NCBI RefSeq assembly: GCF_964355755.1
Contig: NC_092672.1
Location: 2,542,001-2,606,000, forward strand
DNA length: 64,000 nucleotides
Origin: Antedon mediterranea
Taxonomy: Eukaryota; Echinodermata; Crinoidea; Comatulida; Antedonidae
Direction of reading: 5' to 3'
This document shows, in pieces, positions 25,001 to 33,700 of the stretch. Position numbers and translations under genes: made by a program. The notes beneath the pieces are model-generated. The model was given only the letters and a program-made list of their open reading frames with translations. It was not told where the DNA came from and did no database searches. How positions within the stretch are numbered: position 1 is the stretch's first letter; each line of letters begins with the position of its first letter.

Positions 25001-25717
25001 ATTCTGCCCTGCTTAAAATAAATAACATATAAACGTGAATACGTACCTATATGAACTTAATTTATAACGATTACAGATTACAGTACGATTGTACTGCATT
25101 AGTCTATAGGCCTATTTGTTACCAAATTACTAAATATACCAAAAATGATACAAATAGTGATTAATTAATAAAGCTGAATTGATATTTAAGTTTATGTTTT
25201 TCACTGTCCTTAGCGCTTAGCGAATAAAAGTATAGGCCAAATTAAAACATTGCATGTCAGTTTACATTGCAGTGAATGGTATGTGTCCAATCGTGGTATT
25301 GGTCTCTTTTGATAGATTTTTTTGCAATGTATTTAAAACAACATAAGCAATGTAATATATATGAACATGTTTACCCCTCAGCTAGAAGAAACATCTCAGT
25401 CCCGCGTACACTAAGTTATACATTTTCCATGGGGCATGCAAATAGTGTGCAGATTATCACAGCACACTTTCGTACTTAGAGGTGAAAAATCAGAGGCAGT
25501 GTGTAAGGCACATAGAGCGGTGGCAATTCCCGACCGTTGTCATGGTACATAAACTAAATATATTATTTATATTTGTTTTAGGCCTACTATCTATTTTTAA
25601 TTAAAGAAAAGGGAACAATTGAATGAATGAATAATTAATAATTTGCTTACCGTCACAACAGACACCAAATATTACAAAAACGAACAAAACAATTTGAATT
25701 GCCGTGAAGGTAGACAT
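12527..25717 (-). CDS. Adhesion G-protein-coupled receptor with duplicated HYR-type ectodomain (22 exons)
   Basis: Cell-surface receptor: extracellular adhesion part, autoproteolytic GAIN/GPS region and family B2 seven-helix domain. Exons in coding order: 25651-25717, 24926-25008, 24120-24356, 23751-23804, 23552-23653, 22492-22612, 21870-22100, 21523-21602, 19390-19626, 19026-19079, 18825-18926, 17719-17839, 17113-17340, 16879-16919, 16582-16725, 16029-16365, 15638-15801, 15190-15357, 14751-14866, 14295-14560, 13662-13728, 12527-13025. Sum 3519 nt, i.e. 1172 residues with compatible phases throughout. Exon 1 encodes a signal peptide (MSTFTAIQIVLFVFVIFGV). Two homologous six-exon cassettes each end in a HYR-like domain. 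The GPS cleavage motif is HLTS in exon 18. The tail after helix 7 is short, ends TYVSTVN and contains clustered cysteines. The natural ligand is unknown. Two short exons (the 54-nt exons) rely on weak GTATTC donors and are the least certain part. Confidence 0.88.
13090..13495. mobile_element. MITE-like repeat with GTCTACACTGGCAAACT termini
   Basis: Intronic inverted-repeat element of the receptor gene. One end reads GTCTACACTGGCAAACTC, the other GAGTTTTAGACTAGAC, with several internal TTGACAAACTTCGGCAAACTG words. Related shorter copies lie at about 17385-17600 and 22143-22350 in the duplicated cassettes. Exact limits are uncertain. Confidence 0.55.
13867..14237. mobile_element. MITE with long TIRs and TTTAA duplication
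   Basis: Ends are GCCTATTTTCCACTAGGCGA... and ...TCGCCTAGTGGAAAATCGGC, near-perfect inverted repeats extending into CGCGCGAATCGAA. TTTAA flanks both sides (13862-13866, 14238-14242). It is about 371 bp, non-coding, and lies in a receptor intron between the exons for helices 3 and 4. Confidence 0.8.
14295..14866 (-). CDS. Adhesion GPCR exons for helices 1-3
   Basis: Exon 14751-14866 encodes the linker and helix 1 (FLTIVTYLGCTVSIICLTI). Exon 14295-14560 encodes helix 2 (ILLSLSFSLLFLYIVFI), the conserved loop cysteine in AGCITVAALLHYF, and helix 3 with the WTAVEAANMY motif of adhesion GPCRs. The intron between them carries a poly-T tract just before the acceptor. The helix 4 exon follows at 13662-13728. 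Confidence 0.9.
15190..15357 (-). CDS. Adhesion GPCR GPS-motif exon
   Basis: 56-codon phase 0 exon with the four GPS cysteines: FTCVYWDE, LGCEG, ITCKCSHLTSFAVL. The tryptophans and the cleavage tripeptide HLT are intact. Autoproteolysis between Leu and Thr, with the new N-terminal segment starting at Thr, is therefore expected (known for the family). The tethered-agonist segment would begin TSFAVLVS. Confidence 0.93.
15638..16725 (-). CDS. Adhesion GPCR GAIN-domain exons
   Basis: Three exons (16582-16725, 16029-16365, 15638-15801). The first gives a helical subdomain with NVNQVATDLETIT and EDIVEVSNLLEDIV, the second a beta-rich part with VTLEQGITFGVSG, the third YYKNVLFPA and SDVVISATVYDG. 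This order and the spacing to the GPS match GAIN domains. A 41-nt exon at 16879-16919 links the GAIN region to the HYR cassette. Confidence 0.85.
17385..17600. mobile_element. Copy of the GGCAAACT/TTGACAAACTTC repeat (cassette 1 intron)
   Basis: Shares GTTGACAAACTTCAGCAA, CTGCAGAAACCAAACTCGAG and GTCTACACTAGGAGC with 22143-22350 and, more distantly, with 13090-13495. It is part of the duplicated cassette rather than an independent insertion. Confidence 0.55.
18351..18566. mobile_element. MITE with CAGTGGCGTAAC termini, cassette 1
   Basis: Starts ACAGTGGCGTAACGGCTATG and ends ACGTTACGCCACTG. The interior is rich in GGGGCCC/GGGCCCC words. The terminal pair resembles hAT-type miniature elements, but the target duplication is not resolved. 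A paralogous copy with a lost right end lies at about 23155-23365, and an independent copy at 29887-30064. Confidence 0.6.
19061..19397. mobile_element. TTAA-ended MITE acting as an intron, cassette 1
   Basis: Terminal inverted repeats TTAAAGATG...CATCTTTAA with GTATTGTCC-type continuation. It separates exons 19390-19626 and 19026-19079. The 5' splice site (GAT|GTATTG) and the 3' splice site (TTCAG|GAAGAC) both lie inside the inverted repeats. Homologous to 23786-24127 and to a free copy at 26372-26662. Detailed in the findings. Confidence 0.75.
19801..19997. mobile_element. MITE with AGCCTGTTTT termini and TAA duplication
   Basis: Inverted ends AGCCTGTTTT...AAAACAGGCT, flanked by TAA on both sides (19798-19800, 19998-20000), which suggests a PIF/Harbinger type. 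The interior has repeated ACGATCGT/GATCGTCGATTAACGTCG words. It is absent from the equivalent place in cassette 2 (near 24530), so it gives a clean empty site. Confidence 0.75.
20000..20183. mobile_element. MITE, AGCTCAATTTACACAGA termini, cassette 1
   Basis: Inverted ends AGCTCAATTTACACAGA and TCTGTGTAAATTAGCT with inner GAGCGGTAGCGGTAA / TTACCTCTCG words. Paralogue at 24533-24731 in cassette 2. Non-coding. Confidence 0.65.
20237..21372 (-). mobile_element. 5'-truncated non-LTR retrotransposon (reverse transcriptase C-terminal part)
   Basis: The minus strand encodes the end of a non-LTR reverse transcriptase. The PQGSILGPLLF block lies just upstream of the ATG-led frame 21314-20436. That frame contains the catalytic YADDTAL motif, the KLSLNIKKTEYMILG block, then the thumb region (HLGVIIDENLKWHKQ) and the WGRCNQTLKYKLQVLQNRAAKII motif of Jockey/CR1-like elements, and ends in a stop. 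The 3' tail is an AATAATA-type microsatellite at 20237-20260. Insertion is cleanly bounded by comparison with cassette 2 (AATAAGCTT|...|ATAACTTCTC). It lies on the sense strand of the receptor intron. The 5' half and endonuclease are missing. Confidence 0.88.
22143..22370. mobile_element. Copy of the GGCAAACT/TTGACAAACTTC repeat (cassette 2 intron)
   Basis: Paralogous to 17385-17600 by the tandem duplication. It retains an extra CAAACAATTT stretch before the final GACAAAGTTTGATAG. Confidence 0.55.
23155..23365. mobile_element. MITE with CAGTGGCGTAAC-type termini, cassette 2, right end lost
   Basis: Aligns to 18351-18566 up to the CTAAACCAGGGGCCT segment, after which the TTACGCCACTG terminus has been deleted. 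The left end is also mutated (CAGTCGCGTATAC). Confidence 0.55.
23786..24127. mobile_element. TTAA-ended MITE acting as an intron, cassette 2
   Basis: Ends TTAAAGATGTATTGTCC and GGGGACAATACATCTTTAA. It splits the same exon as in cassette 1 and so predates the cassette duplication. It retains 5 to 19 coding bases of terminal repeat at each side after the proposed splicing. Confidence 0.75.
24533..24731. mobile_element. MITE, AGCTCAATTTACACAAA termini, cassette 2
   Basis: Same element as 20000-20183 at the orthologous place of the duplicated block. It therefore predates the duplication. Confidence 0.65.
25651..25717 (-). CDS. Adhesion GPCR exon 1, signal peptide
   Basis: ATG followed by STFTAIQIVLFVFVIFGVCCD, a hydrophobic h-region with a small-residue end typical of a secretory signal, then a GTAAGC donor in phase 1 matching the next exon acceptor at 25008. 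No alternative upstream start is needed. Confidence 0.85.
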
Positions 25718-26044
25718 GCTCACATTCCATAGTCAGCACACGAAATGATAGGTTTTGATTAAACAATATTAGATAACTTATTGTGGTCAAAGTACACTGT
25801 ACTGGTAAATAAACACACAAAGCAAAAACTGATATTAAGTTTGTTCATTAACTAGTCGGAAGGCGTTGGGAGTTGTTCAACATTCTTTATCGGTTGTCAC
25901 GACTACCGTGTAATTGCAATTACCCGCTTGAATCATGTATGAGCCCATGTCCGATGTGAACCGATTTCGATATGAATGCTAATGTATTTTGATGTGAACC
26001 AAATCAATATGAAATGGCAATATCCTATGATGTGTAACATCTAA

Positions 26045-26180
26045 AGCTCTGTCTACACTATCAAACTTTATGTGACAAAAAAATGTGATGTGCCCATATG
26101 GACGGATGATGTCATATCACTACCATATTTGAGTATATCACTACAAACTAGTTGATAGTTTGATAGTGTAGACAGAGCTC
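26045..26180. mobile_element. 'GTGATGTGCCC' MITE, copy 4
   Basis: AGCTCTGTCTACACTATCAA to TTGATAGTGTAGACAGAGCT. The inner repeat is partly decayed (TATTTGAGTATATCACTAC instead of TTTGGGCACATCAC). Upstream of the receptor gene. Confidence 0.7.
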
Positions 26181-26371
26181 AAGTCTTTGTGTTTGTGGTA
26201 TGCGCTATACATTAACTTAGCCCAAATCCAATAATCAATAAAAATGTTCTTCGATGTAAACAATCCCATACTACTTATAACCGCCATAATCTTCCTTACC
26301 ACTCTTATCAGCATTATATCCATGTCACTATAACACCATTTTGGTTATCATTAACACCATAATATTAACCA

Positions 26372-26662
26372 TTAAAGATGTATTGTCCCGCAAAAACATG
26401 AAAAATAAAGATGAATAAATTCAGACTTTGAATATGTTACTTTGTAGTTTTAACCACTTTCGTAAAAAAAAAAAAAGCCTGGAAAAATTAATGTTTTCAC
26501 TTATAGAACGACAAAATAAATGGTTAAATTCAACCAAAAACTCACTATGTTTTACTTTAAATTAAAGATTTTTAGGTAAATTCATTGTTTTTTCGATCAA
26601 ATTTTTGGTCAAAGTGGATAACTATTAGGCATATCAATTTCAGGGGGACAATCCATCTTTAA
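26372..26662. mobile_element. Independent copy of the TTAAAGATGTATTGTCCC MITE
   Basis: Inverted termini TTAAAGATGTATTGTCCC and GGGGGACAATCCATCTTTAA with the same interior words (CTACAAAGT/ACTTTGTAGTTTTAA, TTTTCACTTATAGAACGACAAAA). It lies upstream of the receptor gene, outside any exon, and proves that the intron-like segments are members of a dispersed family. Confidence 0.75.
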
Positions 26663-27371
26663 CATCATCATCATGCTTATTAAGTACTAGAAAATCAAAA
26701 TTCTACTCAATTTATATATCTTATTTAGAATTTATTAATTTCTAAGGCACAGTTATAAAAATTTCTTAAAGCTACTGTGGCACCAACATAGGGTCCGTCT
26801 ATCCAGGTAAGTTGGTAACTACCCACCAACTAAGCCTGAACGGGAACCCATAGACGTATAATAATGGGACATAGGGACCTATTCCTGCTCTTATATTCTG
26901 ATTAAAATAGGAACTATATTTTGTTCGGTGGGTTTCATTAATAATGGCATAACATTATCGAATCATTCGTGACTTTCAGTTATACAGGCCTAACTCAAGT
27001 CAAATTTTTATTGTATGCAGTTATTAATATGGCCGTGTGAATATGTGTTTGCAAATAATATTAGGGCCACTCACAAACTGAAGTGTACATATGTATCGTA
27101 TGGTATGAATCGTTTCAATGTAATTGTTTCTACGTAAAATGAATTACAGTATATCTGTCCAAGTAGAAGTTGTATAGATGAGCAAGCAAGTAGAGAGCCA
27201 CAAACAGAAAAACACATTTAATGATCGAACCAGCTGCAAATAACTTTTGTCCTCTTCTATGTCTCCACCTAAAAGTAACAACAACAACAACAGACCAATT
27301 ATTATCATTCTATTAGGCCTTACTGTGTCTACAGTTTACTTAAATTCAATAACATCGGCAATGGTTTGATG

Positions 27372-27540
27372 CTCACTCGCTGTTCTGGTGGTAGAACGAG
27401 TCTTCTTGGATAAGGACTATAAACTGTGGTCCAGAGTACACATCTGACTCATGTGCCTAGTACATCTTTCGAGACGAGTAGGGGGACGGGGGGTGGGGTT
27501 ATCCCAGTGTAGTTTTACTAGTACATTATAGCCACTGATC
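27372..27540 (+). mobile_element. SINE body, 5'-truncated (lacks tRNA head)
   Basis: Shares GTTCTGGTGGTAGAACGAGT, GGATAAGGACTATAAAC, CATCTTTCGAGACGAGTAGG and CCACTGATC with the reverse complement of 53690-53965. It is therefore the same SINE family, missing the tRNA-related head. It overlaps the final codons of the predicted xylosyltransferase last exon. Confidence 0.75.
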
Positions 27541-27543
27541 TGA

Positions 27544-27787
27544 TCATAACTGGGCCAAATGGGAGACCTGGCTTAGAGCAACTACGCCTATTTCTTTACA
27601 ACTACAACACAAATTTTGTCGAAACTGCCTGCTTATTACGAAAGTTATGGGTCCTTTATGACTTGGGAAATAAGCATAAAACGCATGAAAAATATAAAAT
27701 ACCACGTACCATTTTATTATAATAAATAAAATAAAAGTAATTCCCATATATTTTAAAACTGATGAGGTTGCAGGCTTTTGTAATGAT
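27544..27787 (-). CDS. Xylosyltransferase-like gene last exon: predicted C-terminal membrane helix
   Basis: Joined in phase 2 to 27951 through a GTAAGTATTG donor. Residues include MGITFILFIIIKWYVVFYIF, long enough to cross a membrane, followed by a basic/cysteine-rich segment and a stop in sequence shared with the SINE at 27372. If the donor is not used, the protein stops one codon after LDM at 27947, so this exon may be optional. Confidence 0.55.
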
Positions 27788-30700
27788 CTGAAAAAAGACA
27801 TAATTATAAACAAATAAGACAAAAATAGGAGTGTGACAGGTGAAGTTGGTCGTCGTGGACAATTTGACGAAAATTATGATTATGAATAATTAATGATTTT
27901 GATAATAATTAAGTATGATGACTAAGATAATAATTTATAACAATACTTACATATCTAATTCATTCATAAACCATTCTTTATTGTTTTTATCATAAACTGG
28001 AATATTATTTATATTGTTCTTAATTTCCGACATTCTCTCGTTGCGAAGTTTTCTGAACACCTGGCCGTCTTCTGCATCCATTGCTTTATTCTCATCACTA
28101 CCAACTTGTTTTGCATAGACTAAATCTGAAGTTGAGTGACTTGAATTTGAAATATGTTTTGTTATTATCGGTGGTTTCATTACTGATGTGTTTTCGTGTT
28201 TTACGGTAGCGCCTAGCCTAGGCGTATCGAATACGTTGGGATGACTCCATTTAGCTTGAAATTCGATATCCTCAATATTTAATTCCATCAATCCTTCCAA
28301 GTTCCAGAGACCTTTGATATTTTCTGGAATTATAAAATAATGATATACCTATATTATATATATACACTGTAATATTTGTTGTCACATAAAGTTTGATAGT
28401 GTAGACAGAGCTTGTTTCAACCATATGGCATAGTTTTCCTGCACAGGTAGGCCTACTAAATTTTAAAACGGCCATCAGCGTGTTATTAAAACTATGTCTT
28501 CACTATCAAACTAGTTTGATGAAAAAACTGTGATGTGCCCAAATGTGGTAGTGATATGACGTCATCATGTCCATATAATGTGCACATCACATTTGTTGTC
28601 ACATAAAGTTTGATAGTGTAAACGGAGCTTAAGAGACCGGCATAGGCCTATATTAACACACCTGATATATTCTGCTTCGACCTCCCAGTGTGTCCTACGA
28701 ACATGGATGATGTGTACGGGAAGGGGTTCTTGACGCCAGTTTGCTGCAAAACCAAACGCCACCATCCTGGCGTGTTAATTGGTGAACAGGCCATTTTCAT
28801 CTTCAGCTTAGATCGGGTATTTTTCTATATATAAAAAAGATTATAATTATGTTTTATATATACGAATCATGTAATACGGTTAAGTGTCATCCGTACATCA
28901 TCGTCATAATTAGGCCTATGAACATCCTCATCATTTATTTTCGTCAGAACAATCACCAGTCAGCAGTCATTATTAAACATGATCGTCCGATATCTATGAA
29001 AATACATATTGTTTCCTCCCTCAGTTAACCATGTTGTTGGCAACAGGCTGACGGCGTCTACATATGATGGTCAGAAATCTATTTTGTATTCATCTGGGTC
29101 AAAAGTGATCTTTAATTGAGATTTCAGTGGTCCTTTTTATATTTTTCATAGATAGTTTATTTGTGTGATGTTAGTTAATTAGTTAGTTTCAGATTTATTT
29201 CACACATAAATATAACACAATACATACATTTTTCTTTTTTAAAATATAAATGATAACAAAATGTGTGTGGAGATTGCATTAAGCCAATTTGGCTTTAGGT
29301 CTGAACCTCCAAATGAAACAAATATATACATGTAAAAATAGTAATGACTGAAATAAGCAAGAAAAAATACAATGTATGCACTTCGTTCTTAGTGCAAAAA
29401 GAGGGGAAAAAAAAAACAAAACAAAACTAAAGTGCATAAGTATTTATACCCTAAATAGTTTATCCTATTTAATAAATGTGATCTGTGAGTGCCACTCACA
29501 TGACTCGGTACCACCAGGTGATATCAACATAGCCTTGATCTTGTTACTTTTACCTTAAATAGTTTATCGTATGTACTAAGAGTGATCTGTGAGTGCCATT
29601 CACAGGACTCGGTACCACCAGGTGATATCAACATAGCCTTGAATTTCAGTTCATCTTTTGTAAATTTTGCATAATTATATCTCGAGGAATTTTTTGCTTG
29701 AATGAAGTCATAAATAGGTGATGTTGGATCTGGCAGATCTGGAAGATAATAGAAGAAACACTTTGATAGGCCTATAGAAAATGGAATGTAGGCAGACGAC
29801 TATGTGTATAATACAACGCTTAGTAGATATACATTTTATCTTGATTCAGCTAGGTCTATATTTGCATTAAAGCCCAAGTGGACCAGTGGTGTAATGGCTA
29901 TGGGATAAACCAAGGGGCCCCGGAGCTTATGTGAGCCCATGAGCAGTGCCCAGATGAAAAAACATGCATATGTCGAAAAGGCTAAAAACGCCAGGCCCCC
30001 AGTGCTGGAGGGCCACGTGGGGTTCTTAAACCAGGGGCCCTAGGCCTCTGCGTTACGCCACTGAAGTTAGGTTTGCGGTAATAGTACTATGCGTTTCCAA
30101 AGGGAAATGAAATATGATTGAGAATGACGTTAATGTTCTGTTGTAATGCTACACCTAGTGTGGGTTCCAGATGGAGTTTTGTCTTAATATTAGTAAAAAG
30201 ATTATTTTGGCACAAATGGCGTTTCATACGTATACTACTATTTTCAAAGAAAAATCGAAATAAAATCAAACAAATAAAAAAAGACAACGAATACAGACTT
30301 GGGGCAAGTCTATTCTACACCCATCTTCTGGAGAAAACACTTCGTTTTTAAAGGTACATTGATCCAGCTATAGACCTACCTTTACATTTATGCTTTTTGC
30401 CATCAATATTCCTGTTATCCCCACGGCTAAAATAGATTGTATATGCTATTGGTCTATCTGAATCAGGTTCGTGAGGAACGAAATTATCTTTCCTAAAATA
30501 AAATTTAAAAAACCCACATGTTAGTACATTGATGATAACGTCATACTTATTATTATAGTCAGCGTAATTGTGAATTACTTAAACGTAGATAATAAGAAGC
30601 TATACTTTTATGACGTCATATGGAGGTAGAATTCGTATACGTTTGGTACTTTTTGTTAAGTCGTTTAAAACAATTTAATTGATTATTTCAAATGGTGGTA

Positions 30701-33700
30701 GAACCACAGTCGTCACAAAAAGTTAGTTCCAAGTTAGCTGGACGCGAACTTGGAAAAATTACGTAATTAAATTTATTTGCATAAGTCGTAAATCGTCGGA
30801 AAATCGAAAGCTCTCAATATTCTTATTTTAAGATTGACAGTAATAACACACTTACATGAAAGAAACCGATAGCGCCTTAATGTGCCCATGCACAAAACAG
30901 TTGAAGTTGTCGATTGGTTTCTAAAGACAAATAGAAATAAACGGTAATATTTTCAAAAACTTAACATTATTAGGATATTATCATGTTTGTGTGAAATGGC
31001 GATTGGTGAATGATGCGAGTAAACAAACAACAAATGATAAATGTATATATTACCATCATGTTTGTGTGAAATGGCGATTGGTGAATGATGCGAGTAAACA
31101 AACAACAAATGATAAATGTATATATTACCATCATGTTTGTGTGAAATGGCGATTGGTGAATGATGCGAGTAAACAAACAACAAATGATAAATGTATATCT
31201 TACCATTGATGTACGCATAAACAGTTTTCTATGTGTAATTAAATCAACCTGAAAAAAAAAAACAATTATAAGAAATAAAACGTTTTAAAATATTTTTAAT
31301 AGGCTGATTAAAGTATGTCCGATCAGGGATGAGTGAAATTGAAGAGGTTTAGTTGGTTGCACACAATCATTCAGATGTTGGTGATTTTATGTAAAATTAA
31401 AAAAGAAAAAAAAAATTGATTCCAAATCTGCGGATGTCACATGACATTACACAGCAGGTATTGCACGAGAATACGTACGCATATCACACGCTTTTCGCAC
31501 GAATATTTCACATAAGGTAATTGTAAATAATATATAACAATACAAGAGAAACAAAGAAGACTTACTACTGAAAAGTCGATCCAGTATTTATATCTAAACT
31601 GTAAGGTGTTCCTTGTTAAATAGATTGGCTTACAGCATGGGTTGTCGGCAGTGAGCGTGCGCAGTATTCGCACTTTTACTATGTCTTTGACGTCATACCT
31701 GTCCCTCCAACTCTTCCCAAACTTTTGGTAAAGTGCTTCTTCCACTAGTTGTCTGAAACGATAGGTATATTATAATATATTATAATGCACTGTTTTCAAA
31801 ATATTATGCAAAAAAGGCTTGAAACTATACTACTAATGTTGTCGCTATTGGTGTTATTTAAATACGTGGGCATTATCGAATAGATATAACTATCTGTTTA
31901 CTAATGGAATATTGTACAGAATTATTATTAATATCCCTAATAGGAAATGTATATCAAGCAGTGACGTCACAATTTGCCGAGTATATTATGTAAATCAGTA
32001 ATCTGTCTAGTTCTGGTTGTAAGAGGGCGATAGGTGTATAATTCTATTTTATTTTATTAGATCTACCATGTTTAGCTCTGTCTACATTATCAAACTAGTT
32101 AGAAAAATGTCAGAAAATGTGTGATGTGCCTAATATGGTAGTGATATGCCCAAATATGGTAGTGATATGACATCATGATCATATATGGGCACATCACATT
32201 TTTTTGTCACATCACGTTCGATAGTGTAGACAAGGATTTAATCAATATCAAATTAGTTACCGAATAAACACTTGGTCTACCGTTCCTCTTCCTTCTATAA
32301 AGTGGTACATATCTGAATTCGTTATTATTTTAATGGCTGCTTGTCTCGTTGGATGTTTTGCGTCGTATGGGTGTTTACGCCCAAAATTATACTTTTGTGT
32401 ACTTCCTTTAAACGTTTTTATGTCGTGCTCTTCGAAATAGTTTGGGCTCTGCAAATTAAAACAATCAAACAGTGTGCTCATACATTCATATATCCATAAA
32501 TAAAAGGTTGTACACTTGACAATAATGTAGACTAAAATGTCACAAATTCAGTAAATTACCTGGCCACAGTAATCTATATCAAATGAATGTTTGCAGAGAC
32601 CCCGGATGTCGTATCTTGACGATGGAAAGTGATACAATCGAGAATGATCATAAATATATGTATATCTGAAAAAGAATATAAAAAAATATTTTAAGAAAAA
32701 AAAATCATAAAAAAATATAAATCCCAATTGATAATCAAATGCATTTACGTCGTAATTCTCTCTCGTAAGAACGAAATGTCCACTCGTTGGTTTTCAATCT
32801 AATAATTGTTCTCGTGTGAATCAACCTTTACTTACTTGAAATCTGAATTGAACAGCATCGACTGTATATAAGATTCGTCTGGAACTATGCAAGTTTGCTG
32901 AAAAAACTGAATTTGGTTCAAACGTCTGGATCGAAAATCCTGGTTTATGATCGTTGTAGCAAATCCCCTATAAATAAAGCGATCTTAAAAGCTCTGTCTA
33001 CACTATCAAACTTGACCAAAAAAATGTGATGTGCCCAAATAGTGTAGTGAAATCATCGTGTCCATATTATATGAGCTATAACATTTTCTTGTTACATAAA
33101 GATAGTGTAGGCAGAGCTTTAATAACTAAAATGTTGGAATAATAGATTATATGGGCAAACAAAATATAAATTTCAAGGTGGTGATTTGTAAAGTATGACA
33201 ATACCGTAATGAAGAACAATCAACACAAAGTGTCCGCGCGCGTGAAAAAGCTGCACCTTTATTTTATCAATGTTTGAACGAGCGCGTATAAATCTTTTCT
33301 GTGAAAAGTCTTACCTATGCAAGATAAACCATTGGGATGCGCTCAGCTGGGTACTCCAAGGAGGTGGTGGACCACGTGATGTAACGTTATACACGTGATT
33401 TCCGCACGCGTGCCAAACGGACACATCTTTCGCAGACGATCGACGATCTTTCCAGGTTTCTCTTACACCAACAAAATTCCTAGCTTTCTCAAGAAGAAAC
33501 AAAAAAAGAATGTAGGCGCACCTATTTCTATATTTTGAATGCGCATTGAACACACATTTTGTGTAGAAGTGCGCATTACAAACCATAATTTTTATTATAG
33601 CATTTAAAATGATTGATCAGATACCTACCGTACAAATAGCGTAATTGGTATAGTAGTTTAGAGTTGTTGTTTTATAGGCCCATACCGTAACGTCTGTTTT

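Larger units (their letters stand above)
21870..25008 (-). repeat. Receptor ectodomain cassette, copy 2 (membrane-distal)
   Basis: Six exons totalling 828 nt (exactly 276 codons), phase 1-1, so the block can be duplicated without disturbing the frame. Introns are also alignable with copy 1, including the repeats in them, showing a DNA-level tandem duplication of several kb. The first exon follows the signal-peptide exon directly. Confidence 0.9.
25718..27370. other. Spacer between receptor and xylosyltransferase genes
   Basis: Divided into the putative promoter side of the minus-strand receptor (25718-26040), two miniature elements (26045-26180 and 26372-26662) and AT-rich sequence up to a SINE at 27372. 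No exon is seen. Confidence 0.55.

Noticed and set aside
30981-31205. CRISPR-like array of direct repeats
   Set aside because: Eukaryotic sequence, contiguous 75-bp units without unique spacers.
30953-31218. ORFs of repeated residues on both strands
   Set aside because: Produced by the 75-bp triplication, not by coding selection.
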